Positions 1 to 5,356 of a stretch of DNA of 8,542 nucleotides are shown here, one piece after another. This DNA comes from Mageeibacillus sp. UBA5442 (lineage in GTDB: Bacteria > Bacillota > Clostridia > Saccharofermentanales > DTU023). The DNA is taken from positions 1 to 8,542 of the forward strand of contig DIRG01000102.1 in the NCBI GenBank assembly GCA_002427475.1, read 5' to 3'. A model generated the notes under the pieces. That model was not told where the DNA came from. It did not search any database and saw nothing but the letters and a program-made list of their open reading frames with translations. Made by a program: the position numbers and the translations under genes. The number at the start of each line of letters is the position of its first letter. Positions within the stretch are counted from its first letter, which is position 1.

Positions 1-16
1 CTCGTATCCGAATGAT

Positions 17-45
17 TTGACAAGGTGGTCTATTATGCGTAAAAT
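17..45 (+). promoter_or_regulatory. Sigma-A-type promoter of tRNA-Pro
   Basis: A perfect -35 box TTGACA at 17-22 and a -10 box TAAAAT at 40-45 are separated by exactly 17 bp. The predicted start is about 7 bp further on, near 52, only a few bases before the tRNA at 57, so the precursor would have almost no 5' leader. Because no other promoter is visible before thyA, this may also supply transcripts for thyA-folA by read-through of the hairpin at 135-163. Confidence 0.82.
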
Positions 46-56
46 CACTAGAGCAA

Positions 57-132
57 CGGGGTGTGGCTCAGGTGGTAGAGCGCTTGGTTCGGGACCAAGA
101 GGCCGGAAGTTCAAGTCTTCTCACTCCGACCA
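57..132 (+). tRNA. tRNA-Pro (anticodon CGG)
   Basis: This is a 76-nt cloverleaf with an encoded CCA. The 7-bp acceptor stem CGGGGTG/CACTCCG contains one G-U pair. The anticodon stem CTTGG/CCAAG closes the loop TTCGGGA, giving anticodon CGG. The T arm has the TTCAAGT loop. Discriminator A is at 129 and CCA at 130-132. It reads CCG proline codons and is the only tRNA gene here on the same strand as the protein genes. Confidence 0.96.
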
Positions 133-134
133 TT

Positions 135-163
135 AGCCCGCAGTAAGACTGTGGGCTTTTTTT
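135..163 (+). terminator. Intrinsic terminator between tRNA-Pro and thyA
   Basis: The 9-bp stem AGCCCGCAG (135-143) pairs with CTGTGGGCT (149-157), with one G-U pair and a TAAGA loop. It is followed by a run of seven T (157-163). It ends the tRNA-Pro transcript. The thyA Shine-Dalgarno begins only a few bases downstream (167), so any thyA transcript from the promoter at 17-45 must pass through this hairpin. Confidence 0.85.
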
Positions 164-180
164 GTTAAAAGGAGCTTCGT

Positions 181-1011
181 ATGAGTCGTTGTGACATCAT
201 TTTTCAGGACAATTGCCGCGATATACTTCAGAATGGCTGCACAGATGAAGGGCAGATGGTTAGGCCGCGCTGGGAGGATGGCACTCCTGCCCATACAATT
301 AAGCGCTTTGGTCTAGTTAATCGTTACGATCTATCGCAAGAGTTCCCCCTCATGACGCTAAGGAGAGTTTATTTCAGGAGTGCTGTTGAAGAACTTCTCT
401 GGATTTGGCAGAAAAAATCTAATGTGGTGGCGGACTTAAGTACCGGTATCTGGGATCAGTGGATGCTGGAAGATGGCACCATCGGAAAAGCATATGGTTA
501 TCAGCTGGCACAGAAGCATAAGTATAAGGAAGGCTTTTTCGATCAGGTAGATCGCGTTCTTTACGATCTCAAACATAGGCCGTACTCGCGCCGGATGATT
601 GTCAACATGTTCAATCACGCAGACTTGAGCGAAATGGCGCTTTATCCTTGCGCTTACAGTATGACCTTCAACGTGACGGGCAAGCGGTTGAATGCTATTT
701 TGCATCAGCGATCAAACGATATGCTGGTGGCCAATCATTGGAATGTAAGTCAATACGCAATCCTTTTGGCAATGTTTGCTCAGGTCAGCGACCTGGAAGT
801 AGGAGAATTTCTGCATGTGATTGCCGACGCTCATATCTATGATCGGCACATCCCCATTGTGAAAGAAGTAATAGCGCGCGAGGCTTACCCGGCTCCTAAG
901 CTGCTACTTGATCCTGCTGTGAAGAACTTTTATGATTTTACTGTTGACAGTGTTTCCTTTGAGAACTATCAGCACGGACCTACTGTTAAAGACATCCCCG
1001 TAGCTATTTAA
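181..1011 (+). CDS. thyA: Thymidylate synthase (ThyA)
   Basis: Thymidylate synthase converts dUMP plus 5,10-methylene-THF to dTMP and dihydrofolate in the cytoplasm. The 276-residue protein has the usual family length. Visible signatures are the arginine pair R137-R138 (SRRMI), the catalytic Cys157 in LYPCAYS, the dUMP-phosphate motif QRSND (176-180), Asn188 in NVSQYA, and the conserved H218/Y220 in HIYDRH. The PCxY context, instead of the more common PPCH, together with RSND and WDQW (91-94), matches the Bacillus subtilis ThyA type rather than the E. coli/ThyB type. The start is well supported by AAAAGGAG at 167-174 with a 6-nt spacer. folA follows after 22 bp, a classic pairing in which FolA regenerates THF from the DHF made here. 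No dedicated promoter is visible between the upstream terminator and the start codon. Confidence 0.96.
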   Translation: MSRCDIIFQDNCRDILQNGCTDEGQMVRPRWEDGTPAHTIKRFGLVNRYDLSQEFPLMTLRRVYFRSAVEELLWIWQKKSNVVADLSTGIWDQWMLEDGTIGKAYGYQLAQKHKYKEGFFDQVDRVLYDLKHRPYSRRMIVNMFNHADLSEMALYPCAYSMTFNVTGKRLNAILHQRSNDMLVANHWNVSQYAILLAMFAQVSDLEVGEFLHVIADAHIYDRHIPIVKEVIAREAYPAPKLLLDPAVKNFYDFTVDSVSFENYQHGPTVKDIPVAI

Positions 1012-1033
1012 GCGGGATCTCGGAGGTGAAGAG

Positions 1034-1549
1034 ATGAATGCGATTGTCGCTTGTGATTCAACTTGGGGAATTGGCTACTGCGGCCAGTTGCAAAAGCCCA
1101 TTTCAGCTGATCTGAAGCGTTTTAAAGAATTGACTTGGGGAAAAGTCATTATCTATGGGCGCTTGACGATGGAAACTCACCCCGGCGGCAAGCCCTTACC
1201 GGGACGTCGCAATATCGTTTTGACGACAGATCCAGACTTCTCTGTAGAAGGTGCGATTGTCGCTCATAGCGTAGAAGAAGTGTTACAGCTTGTTAAAAAT
1301 CTAAAACGAACAGAAAAGCTTACTGATGACGATTTCTTCGTCACCGGTGGCAGCTCAGTTTATAGCCAATTCATGCCTTATACCAATCGCGTCTATATCA
1401 CTCAGCATTTCCAAAGTTACCCCTCTGACTGCGACTTTCCGGATTTGGATAGCAATCCGAATTTCAAACTAAGTTCGGTCGGGGAGTGGCTGGAAGAGAA
1501 TGGCTCTTACTTTCGTTACCTAACTTACGAGCGCAATTCTATAGCTTAG
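1034..1549 (+). CDS. folA: Dihydrofolate reductase (FolA)
   Basis: Dihydrofolate reductase reduces DHF to THF with NADPH, closing the thymidylate cycle with the adjacent thyA. The 171-residue protein has the normal length. Motifs in order are the Met20-loop region WGIGYCGQL (11-19), the substrate-binding acid Asp26 in SADLKRF with Leu27 and Phe30 at the positions of E. coli Leu28 and Phe31, the NADPH-binding YGRLTMET, PLPGRRNIVLT, and the cofactor motif FFVTGGSSVYSQFM (about 101-114). The Trp found at E. coli position 22 (LPW) is absent: the sequence reads LQK, with Lys21 in that place. A very good Shine-Dalgarno GGAGGTGA (1022-1029) precedes ATG 1034. The gene sits 22 bp after thyA and is surely cotranscribed with it. 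Confidence 0.95.
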   Translation: MNAIVACDSTWGIGYCGQLQKPISADLKRFKELTWGKVIIYGRLTMETHPGGKPLPGRRNIVLTTDPDFSVEGAIVAHSVEEVLQLVKNLKRTEKLTDDDFFVTGGSSVYSQFMPYTNRVYITQHFQSYPSDCDFPDLDSNPNFKLSSVGEWLEENGSYFRYLTYERNSIA

Positions 1550-1575
1550 GTAGGCAAGCGGATTTAAGGTATAAT
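1547..1575 (+). promoter_or_regulatory. Possible promoter for ogt
   Basis: A perfect -10 hexamer TATAAT lies at 1570-1575, in the 65-bp gap between folA and ogt. The -35 at the 17-bp position, TAGGTA (1547-1552), overlaps the folA stop codon and matches consensus at only 3 of 6 places. This would let ogt be transcribed independently of thyA-folA. Read-through from folA is also possible because no terminator lies between them. Confidence 0.45.
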
Positions 1576-1601
1576 TTGGCTAGATACACACATTTAGCGG
1601 G

Positions 1602-1607
1602 AAAGGA
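1602..1607 (+). promoter_or_regulatory. Ribosome binding site fixing the ogt start
   Basis: AAAGGA lies 7 nt before ATG 1615. It decides the start: the open frame extends upstream to an ATG at 1486 inside folA, but that start has no Shine-Dalgarno and would force a long overlap. The site lies in the 8-nt loop of a small GCGG/CCGC stem (1597-1600 with 1609-1612), too weak to claim as a regulator. Confidence 0.7.
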
Positions 1608-1614
1608 TCCGCCT

Positions 1615-2631
1615 ATGTCTACGTCAAAACCCACAATTAAACCCTGCTATCTCAAAGATGCCGCTGAATTGCGCAAGTTAAACAATAATCTGCTCTGGAG
1701 AAGTTTAAGTGAAACTCGAGATTTTATTCGGAATCGCCAAATAGAGGGCATTGATATTTATTTGTGGTCAGACGAGAGTAGAGAAGGCTACTTTTATCTG
1801 CAAAATCCTATGTCCCAAGAGTCTTGGGCAATTGTTTATTATGAATCACAGTCTATTTCAGCAGAAGATACGCTAAGCATTGCTGAAGCCATTTTTAACG
1901 AATTCCCGGCTTTATATCGCCTTGACTCTTATTCTTTAGAGGAAAACCCGGATGAGCTCAGCTTCAAAATCTGCAAGGGTCAATTTGATGACGATCAGAC
2001 TATCTTCGGACGTAGCTTTTTCTCTCCTCAATTTGCTAAGAGGCAAGTTGCTTTTATCTCTTGGCGTTTCGGCTATATCGCGCTGGTTTCAAATAAGAGC
2101 GGCGACAAAATTTCCAGTATTGATTTTGTGAGGCGTGAACGGGAAGTAGACGACTTGATTCGTTCCTTCGCCCTCTTCTATGAACTCTTCGATACTAGCG
2201 GAAAGATTAAAGAGAAGAAGGAAGAGCCTGTCTTGCTTAAGACTCCGGACGGTCTGCAAGAATTGCATCCGGTACTCACAGAAGCAGCCGAGCAGATCAT
2301 TGCCTACCTTAACGGCGAGCTGCATGATTTCACTTTCCCCTATGAAGTTGAGGAGGGGACAAGCTTTCAAAAGCAAGTCTGGGAAGTCACCAGAAGTATT
2401 CCTTATGCTCATCTTTTCTCCTATAAGGATATTGCCCAAGAAATTGTAAAGGATGAGAAAAGGGCGATCCAACTCTCGCGCGCTGTAGGGCAGGCACTCG
2501 GCGCCAATCCGCTCCCAATCTGCATACCTTGTCATCGAGTAGTAGGCAAAAACCTTGAGCTGACAGGCTTTACCGGCGGCGTAGATGTTAAGGATTTCCT
2601 GCTTAATCTTGAATTTCTGAAATACAATTAA
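1615..2631 (+). CDS. ogt: Methylated-DNA--[protein]-cysteine S-methyltransferase (Ogt type) with N-terminal GNAT-like domain
   Basis: This is a suicide DNA-repair protein that transfers alkyl groups from O6-alkylguanine to its own cysteine. The C-terminal part is complete. There is an Ogt-like N-terminal strand domain (about 147-200), then GTSFQKQVWEV (248-258), the IPYAHLFSY motif (262-270), the arginine-finger RAVGQALGANP (289-299), the active site PCHRVVG with Cys306-His307-Arg308 (305-311), and the ending LTGFTGG...LLNLE. At 338 residues it is about twice the usual 160-180 residues. The extra 145 or so N-terminal residues begin IKPCYLKDAAEL, like a RimJ/RimL GNAT fold, and a later stretch (SIAEAIFNEF...YRLDSYSLEENP, 88-112) resembles the GNAT helix plus N-containing strand. 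The acetyl-CoA loop R/QxxGxG/A is not visible, so this part is probably non-catalytic or misassigned. The start is set by AAAGGA at 1602-1607. Confidence 0.9.
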   Translation: MSTSKPTIKPCYLKDAAELRKLNNNLLWRSLSETRDFIRNRQIEGIDIYLWSDESREGYFYLQNPMSQESWAIVYYESQSISAEDTLSIAEAIFNEFPALYRLDSYSLEENPDELSFKICKGQFDDDQTIFGRSFFSPQFAKRQVAFISWRFGYIALVSNKSGDKISSIDFVRREREVDDLIRSFALFYELFDTSGKIKEKKEEPVLLKTPDGLQELHPVLTEAAEQIIAYLNGELHDFTFPYEVEEGTSFQKQVWEVTRSIPYAHLFSYKDIAQEIVKDEKRAIQLSRAVGQALGANPLPICIPCHRVVGKNLELTGFTGGVDVKDFLLNLEFLKYN

Positions 2632-2664
2632 AAAACAGAGCCCGGATTTACCGGTACTCTGTTT
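2630..2664 (-). terminator. Terminator of the His-Gln-Lys tRNA operon, abutting the ogt stop
   Basis: The outer stem AAACAGAG (2633-2640) pairs with CTCTGTTT (2657-2664), with an inner CCGG/CCGG stem and an ATTTA loop. On the minus strand the hairpin is followed by six T (2630-2635), so it is a good intrinsic terminator for the tRNAs. On the plus strand only three T follow, all inside the stem, so it would stop ogt transcription poorly. The minus-strand T tract overlaps the ogt TAA codon (2629-2631), and the hairpin begins at the last base of tRNA-Lys. Confidence 0.8.
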
Positions 2665-2739
2665 GGTGATCCACTGGGGATTCGAACCCCAGACCCCCTG
2701 ATTAAAAGTCAGATGCTCTGCCGACTGAGCTAGTGGATC
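2664..2739 (-). tRNA. tRNA-Lys (anticodon TTT)
   Basis: Read on the minus strand this is a 76-nt cloverleaf with an encoded CCA. The acceptor GATCCAC/GTGGATC is fully paired, the anticodon loop CTTTTAA gives TTT, the T arm is TGGGG-TTCGAAT-CCCCA, and the discriminator is A. It is the last tRNA of a three-gene operon, one base after tRNA-Gln, and its 3' end touches the terminator stem. Confidence 0.96.
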
Positions 2740-2740
2740 A

Positions 2741-2815
2741 TGGCTGGGATGGCAGGATTTGAACCTGCGAATGCGGGAGTCAAAGTCCCGTGCCTTACCC
2801 CTTGGCTACACCCCA
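2741..2815 (-). tRNA. tRNA-Gln (anticodon TTG)
   Basis: Read on the minus strand this is a 75-nt cloverleaf with an encoded CCA. The acceptor TGGGGTG/CATCCCA has one G-U pair. The anticodon stem CGGGA/TCCCG closes the loop CTTTGAC, giving TTG. The discriminator is G. The U1-A72 first pair is the usual tRNA-Gln feature. It is the middle gene of the His-Gln-Lys operon. Confidence 0.96.
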
Positions 2816-2826
2816 ATGCAAAAAAA

Positions 2827-2903
2827 TGGGGTGGAATATGGGAATCGAACCCACGACCTCCAGGGCCACAACCTGGCACTCTAACCGACTGAGCTAATTC
2901 CAC
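2827..2903 (-). tRNA. tRNA-His (anticodon GTG)
   Basis: Read on the minus strand this is a 77-nt cloverleaf with an encoded CCA. The acceptor GTGGAAT/ATTCCAC is fully paired, the anticodon stem CCAGG/CCTGG closes TTGTGGC, giving GTG, and the discriminator is C73. The genome encodes a G just before the 5' end (minus-strand base at 2904), which can serve as the tRNA-His identity base G-1 opposite C73. It is the first gene of the operon. A run of seven T on the transcribed strand (2820-2826) follows the CCA directly. Confidence 0.96.
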
Positions 2904-2929
2904 CGTGCTTTTTCGCAAGCGCAAAAAGA

Positions 2930-2958
2930 ATTGTAGCAAGCTAATCATCAAGTGTCAA
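2930..2958 (-). promoter_or_regulatory. Promoter of the His-Gln-Lys tRNA operon
   Basis: On the minus strand, a perfect TTGACA (2953-2958) is followed after 17 bp by TACAAT (2930-2935). The predicted start is near 2923, about 20 bases before tRNA-His. A second TTGACA lies 33 bp further upstream (2986-2991), with only a weak -10 (GAAAAT, 16-bp spacer), so a tandem promoter is possible but not shown. Confidence 0.82.
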
Positions 2959-3096
2959 ATCGAATTTTCAGCCATAGCTATGAACTGTCAAACTGTTTAA
3001 ATCTACACTGTTTAGATGTTAAGCTTAGTATAGGACTTTAGCAGTATACCATTAATAATTAAATTTTGCTCCAAGCTGTTGAGAAAGAAACAAAAT

Positions 3097-3714
3097 ATGA
3101 AAAAGCATAATGACAAATCAGCGCAAACAGAATCCGCTGATGAGAATAATGTGAAAAAAGAGAAATTGGCACACACTGCTTTGCAGGGAGAGAGAGTCAG
3201 CATTCGTAATTTCGAGGCTGGCGATTATCAAGCCTTTGCAGAGCTATTTGCAGATGAGGATGTGCTTTACTTTTATCTTCCCGGCAAGCTGCAGACCTAT
3301 AGAGGAGATGCACTGGCAGAGCTCTTGGCTGATTGGAACGATTTAGATACATCTTTTGTCTTCACAGTTTTACAGGAAGATAAGCCTATTGGGCTGATTA
3401 CGTGCGAGTCGGTAGACTTTGACATGGGGCATTTAGAAACCGGTATCGCCTTAATCAGCGTAAGCGAAAGGAGCAGGGGACTGGCCACTGAAGCTATGAA
3501 CTTGTTTATCGCTTACCTCTTTCAGGATCTGGGCTTACACCGCATCAACGCCAGGATAATCGGCGGTAATGCAGCTTCAGTCAAGCTTTTCCAACGCTTG
3601 GGCTTTGAACACGAGGGCTTGCAGCGAGAATTTGTTCGCCGTGGCTCTACTTATCTAGATATGAACTTATTCGGCTTATTAGAGCAGGATTGGCAGCTGA
3701 AGAAGAGAAACTAA
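3097..3714 (+). CDS. GNAT family N-acetyltransferase (RimJ/RimL type)
   Basis: This is a predicted acetyl-CoA-dependent N-acetyltransferase of the RimJ/RimL/Acetyltransf_3 class, cytoplasmic, of 205 residues from ATG 3097. A charged 30-residue tail rich in K, E, D and N precedes the fold, which begins GERVSIRNFEAGDY (31-44). The acetyl-CoA pyrophosphate loop is R125-S-R-G-L-A-T131 (RxxGxA), followed by the helix EAMNLFIAYLF, then HRINARI and the typical N158xxS161...F165QRLGF170. These conserved parts argue for an active enzyme, unlike the GNAT-like domain of the upstream Ogt protein. The substrate cannot be told: members modify ribosomal-protein N termini, amino acids or antibiotics. The frame also holds a TTG at 3079, but ATG 3097 has the better-placed purine-rich GAGAAAGA (3081-3088). 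A later GTG at 3151 would drop the tail. No strong promoter stands out in the gap from 2959 to 3096. Confidence 0.85.
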   Translation: MKKHNDKSAQTESADENNVKKEKLAHTALQGERVSIRNFEAGDYQAFAELFADEDVLYFYLPGKLQTYRGDALAELLADWNDLDTSFVFTVLQEDKPIGLITCESVDFDMGHLETGIALISVSERSRGLATEAMNLFIAYLFQDLGLHRINARIIGGNAASVKLFQRLGFEHEGLQREFVRRGSTYLDMNLFGLLEQDWQLKKRN

Positions 3715-3754
3715 GCTAAACATGGTAGAATAAGCGCCGAAGCAATTTTATTGT

Positions 3755-3809
3755 CCACTATTTTAATTAGTAGTGGGATTGAAAGGATAAACACCAAATT
3801 TACTTGGTG
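3755..3809 (+). other. Two small hairpins in the leader of the membrane-protein gene
   Basis: The 111-bp gap between the acetyltransferase and the next gene holds two inverted repeats: CCACTA/TAGTGG (3755-3760 with 3771-3776) and CACCAA/TTGGTG (3792-3797 with 3804-3809). Neither is followed by a T run, so they are not intrinsic terminators. The second ends 16 bases before the next start codon. They may be leader structures or operator-like sites, or chance. Confidence 0.3.
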
Positions 3810-3825
3810 ACAACTGGTACACGAT

Positions 3826-5232
3826 ATGATCCGATCTACTTTGACGGCTCATTTAGCCGAACGAGATCGCAAGGAGCTAACTCTACAACTTAATGACCGT
3901 GATATTGGCTTGTTGGCTACGCATAGACAACAGCATTATGTTGCTTCAGGTAATCGTCGTGTTCAGTTGATTGCAGGAATACTGACTGACAAAGATGATC
4001 CTGTTGCCATTCATGACACGCGTGTTCAATTGCGTCAATGGCAATTGGCTTTTCGCAATCTCCAGATACAAGGTTTGTCCCGCTTTATGCAGGAAGAGTT
4101 GGATACCGAACTGGAAGCTGATTTTCTTTTTCTAATGACTGCGGAGATTGTCCTTGTTTTTTGCCAGAAGAATTTAGGAGTGTACCTGCATCGTGGCGAA
4201 CGAATTTATCGCCAGCAGCCGACACTGCCGCCGCGAATCAATATTTCTGATTCTATTCGCGCACTTGATTTCTATGCCTTCAGGCCGCGGGAAAATGACA
4301 ATTTTCTTATAATTGATCCTGAGTTTATCGATCTCTTCATGGTTGAGGAATTGGAAGAACTCTTTGGCGACATGCGTCAGTTAAATGTTTCGATGGCGGA
4401 ACTCAGTAGTATTGCCTCCCAGTCGGCTTATGCACAAGATACAACCTGGTTTTCTGTACACGTACAACGTATTGATACAGGCCAACTAAGTGACTACAAG
4501 CAGAGTAACTACGGTCAGTCTCAATACGATTACTCGGATTTCTTACAATCTTTCCGTCGCTCGAAGGTGGTACCTCTTAGAGACGGTAATCTGCGGATCT
4601 TGCCTCCCGAGCTGGAAATGCAAAGACAGGCCAGATCGTTTGAAGAAAATCAACCGAAGGCTCCGAAATTTGTTTCTAGTTTTGGCGAGGAGAAGAACGG
4701 TTTACCTAGGCGGCGCAGTAAAGAGCGTGAGCAATATCCTTCAGCAGCACGAACTCAAGATGAAAACCCGCCTGATCCTGGCATGGTTGACCGCATTAAA
4801 ATGTGGAATGCTAATGGGATTAAAGATTTTTTCAAGAGATTTCTTTATCGCATTACTCATTTGTTCGAAAATTCACGCAGTCTTTCCCTATTGACCTTTG
4901 TCGCTATTCTTTTGATAGCGCTCTTGCTCTTGGTCTGGGGAGTGACGAGTTTAGGGGGATCTGAACCCGAGGAAACGAAAAAGACTGAAAACACGAGTGA
5001 ACCGAGTAGCACGTTAGATCCGAATGCCACGATTTTTGAGATTGAGGTTGAGGTGAGAGCGAACAGCTTGCAGGTAATGTCAACACCCGGAGGTAGTGAT
5101 CTCATCGCAACTTTGCAAAGAGGAGACAAAGTGTATCAGACTAATCAGCCCGATGAGGGTTGGGTTAGGGTGCGTCTACTGGACGGCCGTCAAGGCTATG
5201 TTCTGGAACAGTTGTTGTTTCCTGAGGAATAA
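3826..5232 (+). CDS. Single-pass membrane protein: PP2C-like region without metal ligands, TM helix, SH3-like domain
   Basis: I do not recognise this as a named protein. The 468 residues fall into clear parts. Residues 20-217 follow the pattern of a PP2C-type phosphatase (RDIGLL at 25-30, LIAGILTD at 48-55, YLHRGERIYR at 120-129, NFLIIDPEF at 159-167, QDTTWFSVHVQRI at 204-216). The NED, DGMGG and SDG metal motifs of active enzymes are missing, so it is probably a pseudophosphatase. Residues 218-350 form a polar, charged linker. A hydrophobic helix lies at about 353-374. Arg/Lys before it and Glu after it predict a cytoplasmic N terminus and an outer C terminus. Residues 403-465 look like a bacterial SH3 domain (LQVMSTPGG, LQRGDKVY, GWVRVRLLDGRQGYV, LEQLL), often a cell-wall or peptide-binding module. 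No Shine-Dalgarno is visible before ATG 3826. The frame is closed by TGA at 3808, so no longer ATG form exists. A role in envelope signalling is an inference. Confidence 0.75.
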   Translation: MIRSTLTAHLAERDRKELTLQLNDRDIGLLATHRQQHYVASGNRRVQLIAGILTDKDDPVAIHDTRVQLRQWQLAFRNLQIQGLSRFMQEELDTELEADFLFLMTAEIVLVFCQKNLGVYLHRGERIYRQQPTLPPRINISDSIRALDFYAFRPRENDNFLIIDPEFIDLFMVEELEELFGDMRQLNVSMAELSSIASQSAYAQDTTWFSVHVQRIDTGQLSDYKQSNYGQSQYDYSDFLQSFRRSKVVPLRDGNLRILPPELEMQRQARSFEENQPKAPKFVSSFGEEKNGLPRRRSKEREQYPSAARTQDENPPDPGMVDRIKMWNANGIKDFFKRFLYRITHLFENSRSLSLLTFVAILLIALLLLVWGVTSLGGSEPEETKKTENTSEPSSTLDPNATIFEIEVEVRANSLQVMSTPGGSDLIATLQRGDKVYQTNQPDEGWVRVRLLDGRQGYVLEQLLFPEE

Positions 5233-5263
5233 AAAACCCCTAAAACTACTGTTTTGAGGGGTT
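5231..5263 (-). terminator. Terminator of the Gly-Arg tRNA operon, abutting the upstream stop codon
   Basis: AACCCCT (5235-5241) pairs with AGGGGTT (5257-5263), extended by AAAAC/GTTTT across a one-base bulge, with a TACT loop. On the minus strand six T follow (5231-5236), making a good intrinsic terminator for tRNA-Arg. On the plus strand only two T are part of the stem and no T tract follows, so it is weak in that direction. The T tract overlaps the TAA of the membrane-protein gene (5230-5232). Confidence 0.8.
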
Positions 5264-5269
5264 ACTTGG

Positions 5270-5346
5270 TGGCGAGCATAGCAGGACTCGAACCTGCGAC
5301 CCACAGCTTAGAAGGCTGTTGCTCTATCCAACTGAGCTATATGCCC
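5270..5346 (-). tRNA. tRNA-Arg (anticodon TCT)
   Basis: Read on the minus strand this is a 77-nt cloverleaf with an encoded CCA. The acceptor GGGCATA/TATGCTC has one G-U pair, the anticodon stem ACAGC/GCTGT closes CTTCTAA, giving TCT, the T arm is GCAGG-TTCGAGT-CCTGC, and the discriminator is G. It reads AGA/AGG codons and is the second gene of the Gly-Arg operon. The encoded CCA is followed by a second CCA (minus-strand bases at 5267-5269). Confidence 0.96.
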
Positions 5347-5356
5347 AAGAAAAAAA

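Noticed and set aside
1486..1614. 43-codon N-terminal extension of ogt into folA
   Set aside because: There is no Shine-Dalgarno at ATG 1486, the extension overlaps the folA end in another frame, and ATG 1615 has a well-placed AAAGGA.
2908..2929. Hairpin CTTTTTCGC/GCG-C-AAAAAG upstream of tRNA-His
   Set aside because: It overlaps the expected transcription start of the tRNA operon, so it would not be transcribed whole. The T run is inside the stem, so it is not a terminator.
2730..2951. Minus-strand 73-codon frame
   Set aside because: It runs through tRNA-Gln, tRNA-His and part of tRNA-Lys and their promoter. No ribosome site is seen and the RNA genes explain the sequence.
3002..3031. Possible plus-strand promoter for the acetyltransferase, TCTACA-18-TAGTAT
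   Set aside because: Both boxes match only 4 of 6 with a non-optimal spacer in AT-rich DNA. This is too weak to annotate.
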